Origin: an uncultured Verrucomicrobia subdivision 3 bacterium
GTDB lineage: Bacteria; Verrucomicrobiota; Verrucomicrobiia; Limisphaerales; DASXHY01
Reading direction: 5' to 3'
DNA length: 18,797 nt
Assembly (NCBI GenBank): GCA_937890005.1
Contig: CALBZA010000071.1
Span: forward strand, 1 to 18,797
In this document: positions 6,759 to 14,043 of the stretch, piece after piece
Numbering within the stretch: position 1 is the stretch's first letter
Layout: every line of letters starts with the position of its first letter
The notes under the pieces: model-generated
What the model was told of the DNA's origin: nothing
What the model saw: only the letters and a program-made list of their open reading frames with translations
Database searches by the model: none
Made by a program: the position numbers and the translations under genes

Positions 6759-7367
6759 GTGATAACCGATTGGAACATTCAGTCGCGCGGCCACGGCTGC
6801 GAAACGTGTGGCAGACATTTCGCCGACAAGGAGTCCTATCACACCGTTCTTTTCGACGAACGCGCGGGTTTCAGGCGATCCGATTTCTGCGCTGCATGCT
6901 GGCAGGAGAAATACAGCGACGCACGGAATCGCGAGGGTTTTGTTTCGTACTGGCAGGGTGTTTATGAAGCGCCGCCGCCACCGACCGAAACGATCAAGAA
7001 GGAAACCGCGGAAACGCTGTTGCGGAAGCTCATTGAGCTGAATGATCCGAACTACATGCCCGCCGGTTACATTCTTGCCGTGATGCTTGAGCGCAAGCGG
7101 TTGTTGAAGGTGAAGGAACAGATCGTCCGGGATGGCCAGCGCATTTTCATTTACGAACATCCGCGAACAGGTGACGTCTTCACGATTGCCGATCCCGATC
7201 TCAAGCTGGATCAGCTGGAAAAAGTGCAACGCGACGTCGCGCATCTGCTTGAGCATGGATTGAATCCGCCGGCGTCGGAGGTTGGGGCGACTCCGGAGAA
7301 CAGTGCGGTGGAGACGGTGCCTGCGGATCAGGCGACGCCGGAGCCGGAGGTTGAGAACAAAGAGTAG
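6759..7367 (+). CDS. Conserved zinc-ribbon protein of unknown function
   Basis: I do not recognise a named family, though similar proteins appear in Verrucomicrobia and Planctomycetes as I remember them. The 202-residue protein starts with a compact double-cysteine zinc site: CETC (Cys14, Cys17) and CAAC (Cys44, Cys47). A Pro-rich hinge follows (EAPPPPTE), then a charged helical region containing RKLIELNDPNYMPAGYILAV and EHPRTGDVFTIADPDL (about 130-145), and an acidic Pro/Glu tail. No membrane segment or signal peptide is seen, so it is probably cytoplasmic. An in-frame TTG at 6645 would add 38 residues overlapping the transporter gene, but that part does not look coding; GTG 6759 sits directly before the ordered part. 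It ends 6 bases before rnc, so the two are probably one transcript. A link to RNA processing is only guilt by association. Confidence 0.75.
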   Translation: MITDWNIQSRGHGCETCGRHFADKESYHTVLFDERAGFRRSDFCAACWQEKYSDARNREGFVSYWQGVYEAPPPPTETIKKETAETLLRKLIELNDPNYMPAGYILAVMLERKRLLKVKEQIVRDGQRIFIYEHPRTGDVFTIADPDLKLDQLEKVQRDVAHLLEHGLNPPASEVGATPENSAVETVPADQATPEPEVENKE

Positions 7368-7373
7368 ATTGCC

Positions 7374-8099
7374 GTGGCCGAATTCGAGGAATTGCAACAA
7401 AAACTCGGTTACCAATTCCGCAATGTCGAGTTGCTGAAGCTGGCGCTCACCCATCCTTCCGTTGCCCACGAACAGTCGGTCGCCCTCGAAACGAATCAAC
7501 GCCTCGAGTTTCTCGGCGACGCCGTGCTCCAGCTCGTCTTGACCCGGGAACTTTACGAACGTTTCCCGCAGTTCGATGAAGGTCCACTCACCAAGGCCCG
7601 CGCTCGAATGGTCAATCGTCGAACGCTCGCGGAGCACGGACGTTCGATCGATCTCGGCCGGCAATTGATCGTCAGCCGTGGCGAGGAGATGCACGGCGGA
7701 CGCGAACGGCCATCGGCGCTGGCGGATGCGTATGAGGCGATTTTGGGAGCGATCTTTCTGGACGGCGGATTCGATGCCGCGCAAAAGGTGATCCTGAAGC
7801 AATTTCAGGAAACGTTCGGAGCCGTTAACGTCATTCCGGTTCTTGAAAATCCCAAAGGCGAACTTCAGGAGTTTCTGCAGGAAACGTCGCTTGAATCCCC
7901 GCAATACCACGTCGTTTCCGCATCCGGTCCGGACCATGACCGTGTCTTCGAATGCACGGTGCATCATGGCGGAGTTGAACTCGCGCGTGGGCGCGGTCGG
8001 AGCAAGAAGGCGGCGGAAAGTGAAGCGGCCCGCGAAGCCTTGCAGCGGCTCAAGGCTGAAAAACAGAAGGTGGAGTCGATGAAAAACTCGGAGGCCTGA
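7374..8099 (+). CDS. rnc: Ribonuclease III
   Basis: Endonuclease that cuts double-stranded RNA in rRNA precursors, structured mRNAs and antisense duplexes. The nuclease domain has the family signature NQRLEFLGDAVL (41-52), with catalytic Asp49, and ADAYEAILGAIFLDGG (117-132) with the Asp118/Glu121 pair matching D114/E117 of the E. coli enzyme. A double-stranded RNA-binding domain follows (about 158-228), starting NPKGELQEFLQE and ending with the basic GRSKKAAESEAAREALQRL helix. A short Lys/Glu tail closes the 241-residue protein, slightly longer than the E. coli enzyme. The GTG start at 7374 has only a weak AAAGAG upstream. The neighbours era and acpP, common in other bacteria, are absent here; instead the zinc-ribbon gene lies 6 bases upstream. 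Confidence 0.97.
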   Translation: MAEFEELQQKLGYQFRNVELLKLALTHPSVAHEQSVALETNQRLEFLGDAVLQLVLTRELYERFPQFDEGPLTKARARMVNRRTLAEHGRSIDLGRQLIVSRGEEMHGGRERPSALADAYEAILGAIFLDGGFDAAQKVILKQFQETFGAVNVIPVLENPKGELQEFLQETSLESPQYHVVSASGPDHDRVFECTVHHGGVELARGRGRSKKAAESEAAREALQRLKAEKQKVESMKNSEA

Positions 8100-8226
8100 T
8101 GGGGACTGTTTTCCAGAAAGACTCAAATCAGCGCCAGGTGCGCGGAGTATCTGTGTCTCCTGCCCCGGCTTTCCCTGCGTTTCTCGGTGTTGTTGTGCGA
8201 AAGTTTGGTGTTTCCGGTTATTCCTC

Positions 8227-8255
8227 TTGTCAGTCAAAAACAGCAGACCTAAATT
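8227..8255 (+). promoter_or_regulatory. Candidate sigma70 promoter for the GST-phoH unit
   Basis: TTGTCA (8227-8232, five of six -35 bases) and TAAATT (8250-8255, four of six -10 bases) are separated by 17 bases. A start near 8262 would leave a leader of about 25 bases before ATG 8287, with a weak GAGAG ribosome site. The 187-base gap between rnc and this gene is the only sizeable gap for a new promoter. Rest of the gap (8100-8226) shows nothing I recognise. Confidence 0.45.
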
Positions 8256-8286
8256 GCGTCATCAAAGCGCGTGAGAGTGATTTGAA

Positions 8287-8955
8287 ATGATAGAACTGGT
8301 TCAGTTTCCGTTCAGCCCATTCTGCATCGTTCAGCGGCGGATACTGGAATTCTCGGGTGCTCCCTTCAAAATCACCAACATCCCCGTCAACGACCGTTCG
8401 CTCGTCTGGAAACTCACCGGGGAGCAATATTACGGCGTTCCCATCGTTCGCGACGGCAGCCGCGCAGTCTTCGAAAGCGGCGACGATTCGCAGGACATCG
8501 CCAAATACCTCGATGCGATGTTGAAGCTTGGCCTTTTTCCGGCCGAGCTGGAGGGCGTTCAATCCATTCTCTGGCGATACATTGAGAACGAGATCGAAGG
8601 CTGCACGTTCCGGTTGAACGACATTTACTTCCGCGAATTCGTTCCGAAGGCCGAGCAGGTGCAGCACATTCGCCACAAGGAACGGAAGTTCGGGCGCGGT
8701 TGCATCGATCAATGGCGCGCGGACCAGAAACAGTGGCTCAAGCGGCTCGAGGGGAATCTCGTGCCCTTCGAACAGATGCTGCAAAGCCGCGCGTTTCTCA
8801 TCGATGAACGTCCGCGATTCGTCGATTTCGATCTCTTTGGGATGCTGGGCAATTTCCTTTTCTCCGGACATTACCGTCTGCCGAAGGCGCACCGCCGGCT
8901 CAGGCAGTGGTACGAACGCATGTCCGACATCCAATTCGAAAAACCGCGCTCGTGA
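8287..8955 (+). CDS. Glutathione S-transferase-like protein
   Basis: Two-domain protein of 222 residues with the glutathione S-transferase fold. The thioredoxin-like N-terminal half has SPFCIVQRRILEFSGAPF, where Cys13 takes the place of the catalytic Cys/Ser, followed by GVPIVRDG with the cis-proline (Pro52) and the ES pair (63-64) that binds the glutathione gamma-glutamyl group in known members. The C-terminal half is helical and ends in VDFDLFGMLGNFLFSGHYRL, the usual N-capping/hydrophobic-staple region. A Cys-type active site points toward the omega/beta or glutaredoxin-like side rather than classical conjugation. Whether this organism makes glutathione is unknown, so another thiol is possible. 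ATG 8287 is the clear start. Its TGA overlaps the GTG of the PhoH gene (GTGA, 4 bases), so translation is probably coupled. Confidence 0.8.
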   Translation: MIELVQFPFSPFCIVQRRILEFSGAPFKITNIPVNDRSLVWKLTGEQYYGVPIVRDGSRAVFESGDDSQDIAKYLDAMLKLGLFPAELEGVQSILWRYIENEIEGCTFRLNDIYFREFVPKAEQVQHIRHKERKFGRGCIDQWRADQKQWLKRLEGNLVPFEQMLQSRAFLIDERPRFVDFDLFGMLGNFLFSGHYRLPKAHRRLRQWYERMSDIQFEKPRS

Positions 8956-10295
8956 AAAACTATATCCTCGACACAAACGTTCTCCTCCACGACCCCAACT
9001 CTCTGCTGAATTTTCAGGACAACAACGTCCTTCTCCCCATAGAAGTCATCGAAGAAATCGACCGCTTCAAACGCGAATCCTCCGAACTCGGTCAGAATGC
9101 CCGTGCTGTTTCCAGGATGCTCGATTCTTTTCGCGGGGATGGAAGTCTCAGCGCCGGAGTAAAGCTTCCGAACGGCGGCAAGCTGAAGATCGTTTTCGAA
9201 CAGAACGGTCACGCGAAGGAGAATGGAAATGGGAATGGGAATGGAAACGGCAACGGCCATCATTTCAACGGCCATACCGTGGACAATCGGATTCTCGCCA
9301 TGGCATCGGCGGTTCAGAAGGCTCAGCCAAAAAATCCCGCGGTGCTCGTCAGCAAGGACATCAACCTGCGCATCAAGGCCGACGCGCTCGGTTTGCTGGC
9401 GGAGGATTACGAAACGGACCGTGTCTTCATCAAGGACCTTTACACCGGCATGCTGGAGAAAAGCGTGTCGCCGGCCCAGATCGCGGATTTTCGCACCAAC
9501 GGCGAACTGGAAATCGGGAACGGAAAGAAATATTTCCCGAACGAATACTGCACCCTTACCGACGAGACCAATCCGAAGCGCACGGCTTTGGCGAAGGTGG
9601 ATTCGACGGGAACCAGGTTCATTCCGATCATCGATTGCCGCGAAGGCGTGTGGGGAATCAAACCGCGCAACCGCGAACAGCACTTTGCCTTCGATGCATT
9701 GCTGGACGATCGCATCAAGCTGGTCACGCTGATGGGCAAGGCCGGCACCGGAAAAACCCTGATGGCCCTTGCAGCCGGATTGAAGCGTGTGGTGCTCGAT
9801 CGCGAGTTCCGGCGTCTGATCGTTGCGCGACCGACCATTTCGATGGGCAAGGAACTCGGTTTTCTGCCGGGATCGCTTGAAGAGAAACTGGCGCCGTGGA
9901 TGCAGCCGATCCATGACGCGTTGGAAATGCTGAGCGATTTGAACATGGGCCACGAACATCGCCGCAGCGGCGATCTCATGCGCTCGGGAAGCATCGTGGT
10001 GGAAGCGCTCAGCTACATTCGCGGACGAAGCATTGCGAACCAGTTCATGATCATCGACGAGGCGCAGAACCTGACGCCGCTCGAGGCGAAGACGATCATC
10101 ACGCGCGTCGGCCACGGAACGAAGGTGATATTTACCGGCGATCCGTATCAGATCGACAATCCGTACGTCGATTCCTCGTCAAACGGCTTCAATTACATCG
10201 TCAGCCGATTCCGTCCCGAGGCCATTGCGGCGCACATTGAACTGCAGAAGGGGGAACGTTCGGAGCTGGCGGAGCTGGCGGCAAATATCCTGTAG
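8952..10295 (+). CDS. PIN-PhoH fusion ATPase (PhoH2-type)
   Basis: Cytoplasmic protein joining a PIN nuclease domain to a PhoH ATPase, the architecture of mycobacterial PhoH2, which unwinds and cleaves RNA. The PIN part begins NYILDTNVLLHDP, with Asp7 the first metal ligand, then IEEID (about 33-37), DNRILAMA (Asp111) and SKDINLR (Asp136). PhoH motifs are the Walker A GKAGTGKT (262-269), DEAQN (370-374, Walker B-like) and TGDPYQID (395-402). Residues 91-102 are six Asn-Gly repeats inserted inside the PIN domain just before DNRILA. The open frame extends to 8907, but the conserved start is GTG 8952, which overlaps the GST stop; 447 residues. PhoH2 proteins can act as toxin-like partners, but no small antitoxin gene is next to this one; the upstream partner is the GST. 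Confidence 0.93.
   Translation: MKNYILDTNVLLHDPNSLLNFQDNNVLLPIEVIEEIDRFKRESSELGQNARAVSRMLDSFRGDGSLSAGVKLPNGGKLKIVFEQNGHAKENGNGNGNGNGNGHHFNGHTVDNRILAMASAVQKAQPKNPAVLVSKDINLRIKADALGLLAEDYETDRVFIKDLYTGMLEKSVSPAQIADFRTNGELEIGNGKKYFPNEYCTLTDETNPKRTALAKVDSTGTRFIPIIDCREGVWGIKPRNREQHFAFDALLDDRIKLVTLMGKAGTGKTLMALAAGLKRVVLDREFRRLIVARPTISMGKELGFLPGSLEEKLAPWMQPIHDALEMLSDLNMGHEHRRSGDLMRSGSIVVEALSYIRGRSIANQFMIIDEAQNLTPLEAKTIITRVGHGTKVIFTGDPYQIDNPYVDSSSNGFNYIVSRFRPEAIAAHIELQKGERSELAELAANIL
9222..9257 (+). repeat. Six-unit Asn-Gly codon repeat (GGNAAY microsatellite) inside the PIN domain
   Basis: Six consecutive AAT/AAC-GGN codon pairs encode (Asn-Gly)6 at residues 91-102 of the PIN-PhoH protein. The DNA is a 6-base microsatellite (AATGGA, AATGGG, AATGGG, AATGGA, AACGGC, AACGGC), so copy changes would stay in frame. 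It replaces what is normally a short loop. Confidence 0.85.
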
Positions 10296-10366
10296 AGTAA
10301 CAGGTCCGTTTTTCTCTGGCACTGCGGGTAACGATTGCCTGGCCTGTGGAATTTGAGCCGAATAAA

Positions 10367-10396
10367 GGCTGTTGCCCCTTTGAGGAGGCAACAGCC
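10367..10396. terminator. Strong hairpin without U-tract, possible terminator or RNA structure
   Basis: GGCTGTTGCC and GGCAACAGCC form a perfect 10-base-pair stem around a 10-base loop that can pair further (CCT with AGG). It lies 71 bases after the PhoH stop. No run of T follows on the plus strand (next bases GCAACACAG) and none on the minus strand, so it is not a classical rho-independent terminator. It could stop RNA decay or be part of a small RNA. Confidence 0.5.
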
Positions 10397-10543
10397 GCAA
10401 CACAGACTGAAGCTCTGCCACCCCCCATCCCTGAAGCCCAATCCCCCTAAAGCTCCAGCTGGCTGCACAGGGTAATACGGATGTTTTAAGGGCTTTCTTT
10501 CAAAAAAGTTTGGAAATTTGATGGATCAGATTTAAGCGGCGGC

Positions 10544-10567
10544 GCTGCTGAGGTCGTTGGCAGCAGC
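10544..10567 (-). terminator. Hairpin just after the CHASE2-kinase stop
   Basis: GCTGCTG and CAGCAGC (plus-strand reading) form a 7-base-pair stem with a 10-base loop, six bases past the kinase stop codon on the minus strand. No T run follows. Possibly a 3' end structure for the minus-strand operon; weak evidence. Confidence 0.3.
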
Positions 10568-10573
10568 TAATGA

Positions 10574-12559
10574 TCATGGGCGTCCGGCGAATTTGATTGA
10601 TTCGAGACGTGCCTTCGCCGTTTTCAGCGCCTCCAGCATTTCTGTGGCGGAGGCATATCGAATTGTCAGATCCGGGTGACAGGCTTTGATGATGATGGCA
10701 TTCAAGGCATGAAACTCCTCGGGCGTGCGGCTTGCCACGAGCGTGCTGGAAATCTCCGGAAACAATGCTGCGGATCCGCCGGAGTTCAATACATAGAGAA
10801 CCATGCCCAACGCGTAGATATCCGCGGCGGGAGTTCCAGGAATTTCAGGAAACGGCGGCATGTAGCCAGGCGTTCCAACGAGCGACCGTTCGTTGTCAGG
10901 ACGAAATTCGGCGACGAGTCCAACGTCGGCGAGCTTGGGCTCGTTGTTCACGAAGAGGACGTTCTGTGGCTTTATGTCGCGATGCGCCAGCCCGTTGCGA
11001 TGCAGGAATTCCAGTGCTTCGCACAGCTTGATGCCGATCTCCACACAGGCAAGCGCCGGGAGCCGGTTGCCGGGAAGGTTGGCGCGAATGTTCACCAGGT
11101 CGAGCGGTTTGTATCGGGAAGGATCCTTCATCCAACTGTCTTCTGCAGCATCCCCCAGTTCCATGATGTAATAGAAATATCCATCCCGCGGTTCGCTGAC
11201 ATGATGAACCCGCAGGAGGCCGGGGTGCTGTTCGGAAAGGGCGCGGTAACGGCTGACGCCATTGAACTCGCGCTCAAAGGGCGCCGCAGTCTCGAACTTC
11301 GCGAGATAAACCACCTTCAATGCCTGCCATGCGCCACCCGGTTTCCGGGCAAGCCACACCTTGCCATAAGCCCCTTCTCCAAACGGAGCTGGAGCGAGTT
11401 CGTAACCCGGGATTTCAGGCGGAGGTTCCACAGCCTGAATGACGGTACGCTCTTCGCGAGCCAATCGCACATGCCGCACGACGGACCACGCCGCTGCGAC
11501 CGGCAGCTGGCCGCCCGTGACAATAAGCCAGGGGAACCATGCGTTTGTCAGATGACTGATTGCAATGGCGGTCGCGGAAAAAAGAACGAGAACTCCCGCT
11601 GAGATTGTGAGCGCGGAAGCGAGTCGGACCCGGCACAGCCCACCGCCCAGTAGAATGCCGATCACCGTCAGCGACAACCCTTCCATCCAGGCCGGTGCGC
11701 GGCGAAGCCAGTCGTCGTTGATCAGGTTCAAAAAGGAAGTTATCAGGATTTCCACGCCGCCGGTCGCTTCGCCGCTCCAGCGCGTGTAAGGGGTGGAAAA
11801 CTCGTCCGGCTCGCCGTCCGGAAGCGGTGTTCTAGGATGCGATCCAATGAACACGACTTTGTCCCGAAAGAAGTTTGGCGGCTGCTCTAATGCGAATCGA
11901 TAGCTCAGCTCGACCCATGTGTTGTGACGGTAATAGCGCAACCAGGGGAAATGCGGCTCGTCCAGTAGTGTGCCGCCCGAAAGTCGCGCCACCGTGCGGG
12001 TGAGACTCTGATATGGCCCCGGTGACGGAAACGGCCAGTGCCGCCGGACGACGCCGTCCAGATCGGGATCAAGCCAGGCCACGCCCCAGTTGGTTGCTGC
12101 ACTCAAGAAAGGTTCGGCGGGGAGCAGCGGTCTCGCGCCGGCAATTTCCGAGTGCGTTACACGCGCCTGTTCCGCCATCAGCACGACACATCGCTGTCTT
12201 CGCATGGCGGCAGCCAGTTCTTCATCGACTGCAGGATCGCCCGGGTTTCGAAAGAAGGTGTCGAACACCACCATTGAAGCGCCGTCGTCCGCCAGCCTGT
12301 TGAGCACTTGAGCGTGAAGTTGCCGTTCCCACGGTTGTCCGCGTGTCTGCTTCAGGCGGTCGTAGGATTCGCTGTCGAGTTGGAGAATGATGACGTTGTT
12401 GGTGACCGAACGGGAACCGAACCGGAAAAGGTAGTCGTAACTGGAGCGAACCCAGAAATCTCCGACCGGCAGACTCCAAAGGATCAGACCTGCAAGCACC
12501 GTCAGCGCCGCGCCAAGCGCAGAATTGCGAAGCTTTTGGTTCCTGCTCGCTTTGGACAT
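10574..12559 (-). CDS. CHASE2-domain transmembrane serine/threonine protein kinase
   Basis: Membrane receptor kinase of 661 residues. One N-terminal helix (about 13-32) anchors it. A large extracytoplasmic CHASE2 sensor follows (about 35-285; VVFDTFFRNPGDP, DGVVRRHWPF, FFRDKVVFIGSHP), then three helices (about 293-365) and a cytoplasmic Hanks-type kinase. Kinase motifs: glycine loop GEGAYGKV (394-401), lysine Lys415 in QALKVV, HRDIKPQN (526-533, Asp528), ADVG (544-547, Asp545, replacing DFG), activation segment GTPGYMPPFPE (562-572) and Asp580 in helix F. All catalytic residues are kept, so it should be active; Phe to Val in DFG is tolerated in many bacterial kinases. CHASE2 ligands are unknown. 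It is the last gene of a minus-strand run, 99 bases after deoC, and may have its own promoter. Start ATG 12559, no Shine-Dalgarno. Confidence 0.93.
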   Translation of the reverse strand: MSKASRNQKLRNSALGAALTVLAGLILWSLPVGDFWVRSSYDYLFRFGSRSVTNNVIILQLDSESYDRLKQTRGQPWERQLHAQVLNRLADDGASMVVFDTFFRNPGDPAVDEELAAAMRRQRCVVLMAEQARVTHSEIAGARPLLPAEPFLSAATNWGVAWLDPDLDGVVRRHWPFPSPGPYQSLTRTVARLSGGTLLDEPHFPWLRYYRHNTWVELSYRFALEQPPNFFRDKVVFIGSHPRTPLPDGEPDEFSTPYTRWSGEATGGVEILITSFLNLINDDWLRRAPAWMEGLSLTVIGILLGGGLCRVRLASALTISAGVLVLFSATAIAISHLTNAWFPWLIVTGGQLPVAAAWSVVRHVRLAREERTVIQAVEPPPEIPGYELAPAPFGEGAYGKVWLARKPGGAWQALKVVYLAKFETAAPFEREFNGVSRYRALSEQHPGLLRVHHVSEPRDGYFYYIMELGDAAEDSWMKDPSRYKPLDLVNIRANLPGNRLPALACVEIGIKLCEALEFLHRNGLAHRDIKPQNVLFVNNEPKLADVGLVAEFRPDNERSLVGTPGYMPPFPEIPGTPAADIYALGMVLYVLNSGGSAALFPEISSTLVASRTPEEFHALNAIIIKACHPDLTIRYASATEMLEALKTAKARLESIKFAGRP

Positions 12560-12580
12560 GTCAGGAGCGGTTCGGTTGCG

Positions 12581-12610
12581 AGTCTATGGGGCAGGGAAAC
12601 GAACTTTCAA
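12581..12610 (-). promoter_or_regulatory. Candidate sigma70 promoter for the CHASE2 kinase
   Basis: On the minus strand TTGAAA (complement of 12605-12610, five of six -35 bases) and TAGACT (complement of 12581-12586, four of six -10 bases) are 18 bases apart. The start would be near 12574, about 15 bases before the ATG. This would allow separate control of the kinase from deoC. Confidence 0.35.
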
Positions 12611-12658
12611 CGCCGAACATCGGCATTGTGGGACACGGTCCGAAAAGGGGCAAAGCAC

Positions 12659-13342
12659 TCAGCGCGCTTCGCCTGGCACTGCGAGCTCTTTCATTATGGC
12701 GACGCTTGAGGAGGTTCCGAGCCGAGTTGCGCCCGCCTCGATCATGGCCAGCGCCGTCCTTCTGTCGCGAATGCCGCCGGACGCCTTCACGCCAAACTTC
12801 GGGCCGACTGTTGCACGAAGGAGTTTCACGTCTTCGAGTGTCGCTCCTGCGCCATTGAACCCTGTTGACGTTTTGACGAACTGGGCGCCGCTTTCGAGCA
12901 CGAGGTTGCAGGCGCGAATTTTCTGTTCCTCGTTCAACAGCGCGGTTTCGAGAATGACTTTTACCGGACGTTCATCGGCGGCTTCCACGACGTCGCGCAA
13001 TTCGCGAAGAACGAACTTGTCCTTCACCTCCTTGAGAAGGCCGATGTTCAACACGAGATCGATTTCCTGCGCGCCGTCATCGATCGCCGCCTCCGTTTCG
13101 AAACGTTTCACGTCAGTGGACATGGCGCCGAGCGGGAATCCGACAACGCAGGCGACCTTGATGCTTGTGTCCTCCAGAAGGGTTCGAGCGTAATCAACCC
13201 AGCAGCCATTTACGCAGACGCTGTAGAATTTATGTTCGCGCGCTTCGGCGCACAGCTGCTCAATGTCCCTGGCTGTGGCGTCGGGCTTCAGGTTGGTGTG
13301 ATCGATATATGCCGCGAGCTCGGCGGCGGAGAGCGTTTGCAT
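12659..13342 (-). CDS. deoC: Deoxyribose-phosphate aldolase
   Basis: Class I aldolase that splits 2-deoxyribose 5-phosphate into acetaldehyde and glyceraldehyde 3-phosphate, a late step in deoxynucleoside breakdown. At 227 residues it has the short bacterial DeoC length. Motifs in order: YIDHTNLKPDAT near the N-terminus (12-23), SVCVNGCWV, VVGFPLGAM, EIDLVLNIG with the catalytic aspartate, KVILETALL, the Schiff-base lysine segment FVKTSTGFN, and GVKASGGIRD with the second conserved lysine. Start ATG 13342 matches the family. Its stop lies 99 bases before the kinase gene and its start 52 bases after yqgE. Purine nucleoside phosphorylase, which would feed the same route after phosphopentomutase, is encoded about 2 kb away on the other strand; the mutase is not in the window. 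Confidence 0.96.
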   Translation of the reverse strand: MQTLSAAELAAYIDHTNLKPDATARDIEQLCAEAREHKFYSVCVNGCWVDYARTLLEDTSIKVACVVGFPLGAMSTDVKRFETEAAIDDGAQEIDLVLNIGLLKEVKDKFVLRELRDVVEAADERPVKVILETALLNEEQKIRACNLVLESGAQFVKTSTGFNGAGATLEDVKLLRATVGPKFGVKASGGIRDRRTALAMIEAGATRLGTSSSVAIMKELAVPGEAR

Positions 13343-13394
13343 AAATGACGGCGGGAGAGCGTGGTTCAGACAATCACGAAGGTCAATCTTCCGG

Positions 13395-13955
13395 TCAGTT
13401 CAGTGAAAGATCGTCCGGCATTTGAGAAAGGAGTTTGTACTTCCACCCCTTCTGTTCGAGGATCATTCGCCAGAGCCGGGAGGGATCAGGCTCAAAGACG
13501 AGATCGAGTGTTGCGGGATGAGTGAGCCAGGCTTTCCGCTTCAGTTCATCTTCCAGTTGACCGGGGCTCCAGCCTGAATAGCCGGCAAACAGTTTGATCT
13601 TTCGTGTTGGCGAAAACGATTCTCCGATCTCCAGCAGTGTGTCGAGGGAATGACCGAGGCTCAGGTTCGCCATGACGTTGGCGTCGGGAATAAAGGCATC
13701 CGAATGCAGGTAACTGAGAGCCGTCGGTTGCACCGGTCCGCCGAGAAACAACGGGCAGCTCTTCAATGTGTCGGGAAGATCGGCCACGATCATCTCGCCC
13801 ACGCTGCTGCCGGTGGCGCGGTTCAACACCAGACCGAAGGCGCCCTCGGCGTTGTGTTCGCAAATGAGAATGACTGTCCGTTGAAAGAAGGAGCCGCCCA
13901 ATTCACCGCTGTCCAGGAGCAGCTGGCCTTTGAGATATTTCGATTTCTCCGGCAT
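13395..13955 (-). CDS. yqgE: YqgE/AlgH family protein
   Basis: Member of the YqgE/AlgH (UPF0301) family, about 186 residues, cytoplasmic, without a settled biochemical role. The order of conserved segments fits: YLKGQLLLDSGELGGSFFQR at the N-terminus, TVILICEHNAEGAFGLVLNR, then PLFLGGPVQPTALSYLH (the GGPV motif), LFAGYSGWSPGQLEDEL (the GYAGW-PGQLE motif) and WLTHPA. The open frame begins at TTG 13982, but ATG 13955 directly precedes the conserved part (PEKSKYLKG), so I choose it. Neither has a ribosome site. It lies in the middle of the minus-strand run between moeB and deoC, with gaps of 88 and 52 bases. The neighbours do not point to a specific role. Confidence 0.92.
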   Translation of the reverse strand: MPEKSKYLKGQLLLDSGELGGSFFQRTVILICEHNAEGAFGLVLNRATGSSVGEMIVADLPDTLKSCPLFLGGPVQPTALSYLHSDAFIPDANVMANLSLGHSLDTLLEIGESFSPTRKIKLFAGYSGWSPGQLEDELKRKAWLTHPATLDLVFEPDPSRLWRMILEQKGWKYKLLSQMPDDLSLN

Positions 13956-14043
13956 AACGCTGACAGCCGCAATCTCGCGCAAAGCGGCGCGTCCGGCAAT
14001 TCGGGATTGAACGTTTGGTACGAACTTGTTCGTCCCAAAAAGC

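Larger units (their letters stand above)
10296..10573. other. Convergent intergenic region, no supported gene
   Basis: This gap lies between two convergent genes. It holds one strong hairpin (10367-10396) and a second one (10544-10567). It also has a repeated CTGAAGC (two copies within about 35 bases) and C-rich runs near 10420-10450. Neither strand carries a reading frame I would defend, and I recognise no known RNA gene. A structured small RNA is possible but not shown. Confidence 0.5.

Noticed and set aside
6609..8237. A 542-codon minus-strand frame opposite the zinc-ribbon gene and rnc
   Set aside because: RNase III motifs on the plus strand are unmistakable, and the minus product has no recognisable domain.
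9222..9257. Possible CRISPR-like or VNTR array from the regular repeats
   Set aside because: Units are 6 bases, continuous and in frame within a gene, without spacers.
8871..10115. A 414-codon minus-strand frame opposite the PIN-PhoH gene
   Set aside because: Shadow of a gene with complete PIN and PhoH motifs.
8952..10295. PIN-PhoH as part of a classical toxin-antitoxin locus
   Set aside because: No small antitoxin-like gene lies upstream; the overlapping partner is a 222-residue GST-fold protein.
10346..10450. A 34-codon plus-strand frame starting at GTG in the convergent gap
   Set aside because: It has no ribosome site, runs through the strong hairpin and its Pro-rich product matches nothing I know; conservation would be needed.
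10535..10573. A tmRNA-like tag on the minus strand, reading AAANDLSSAAA then stop
   Set aside because: No tRNA-like ends or the conserved 5' tmRNA sequence surround it; the upstream side is the kinase coding region. The resemblance comes from an Ala-rich reading of a hairpin.
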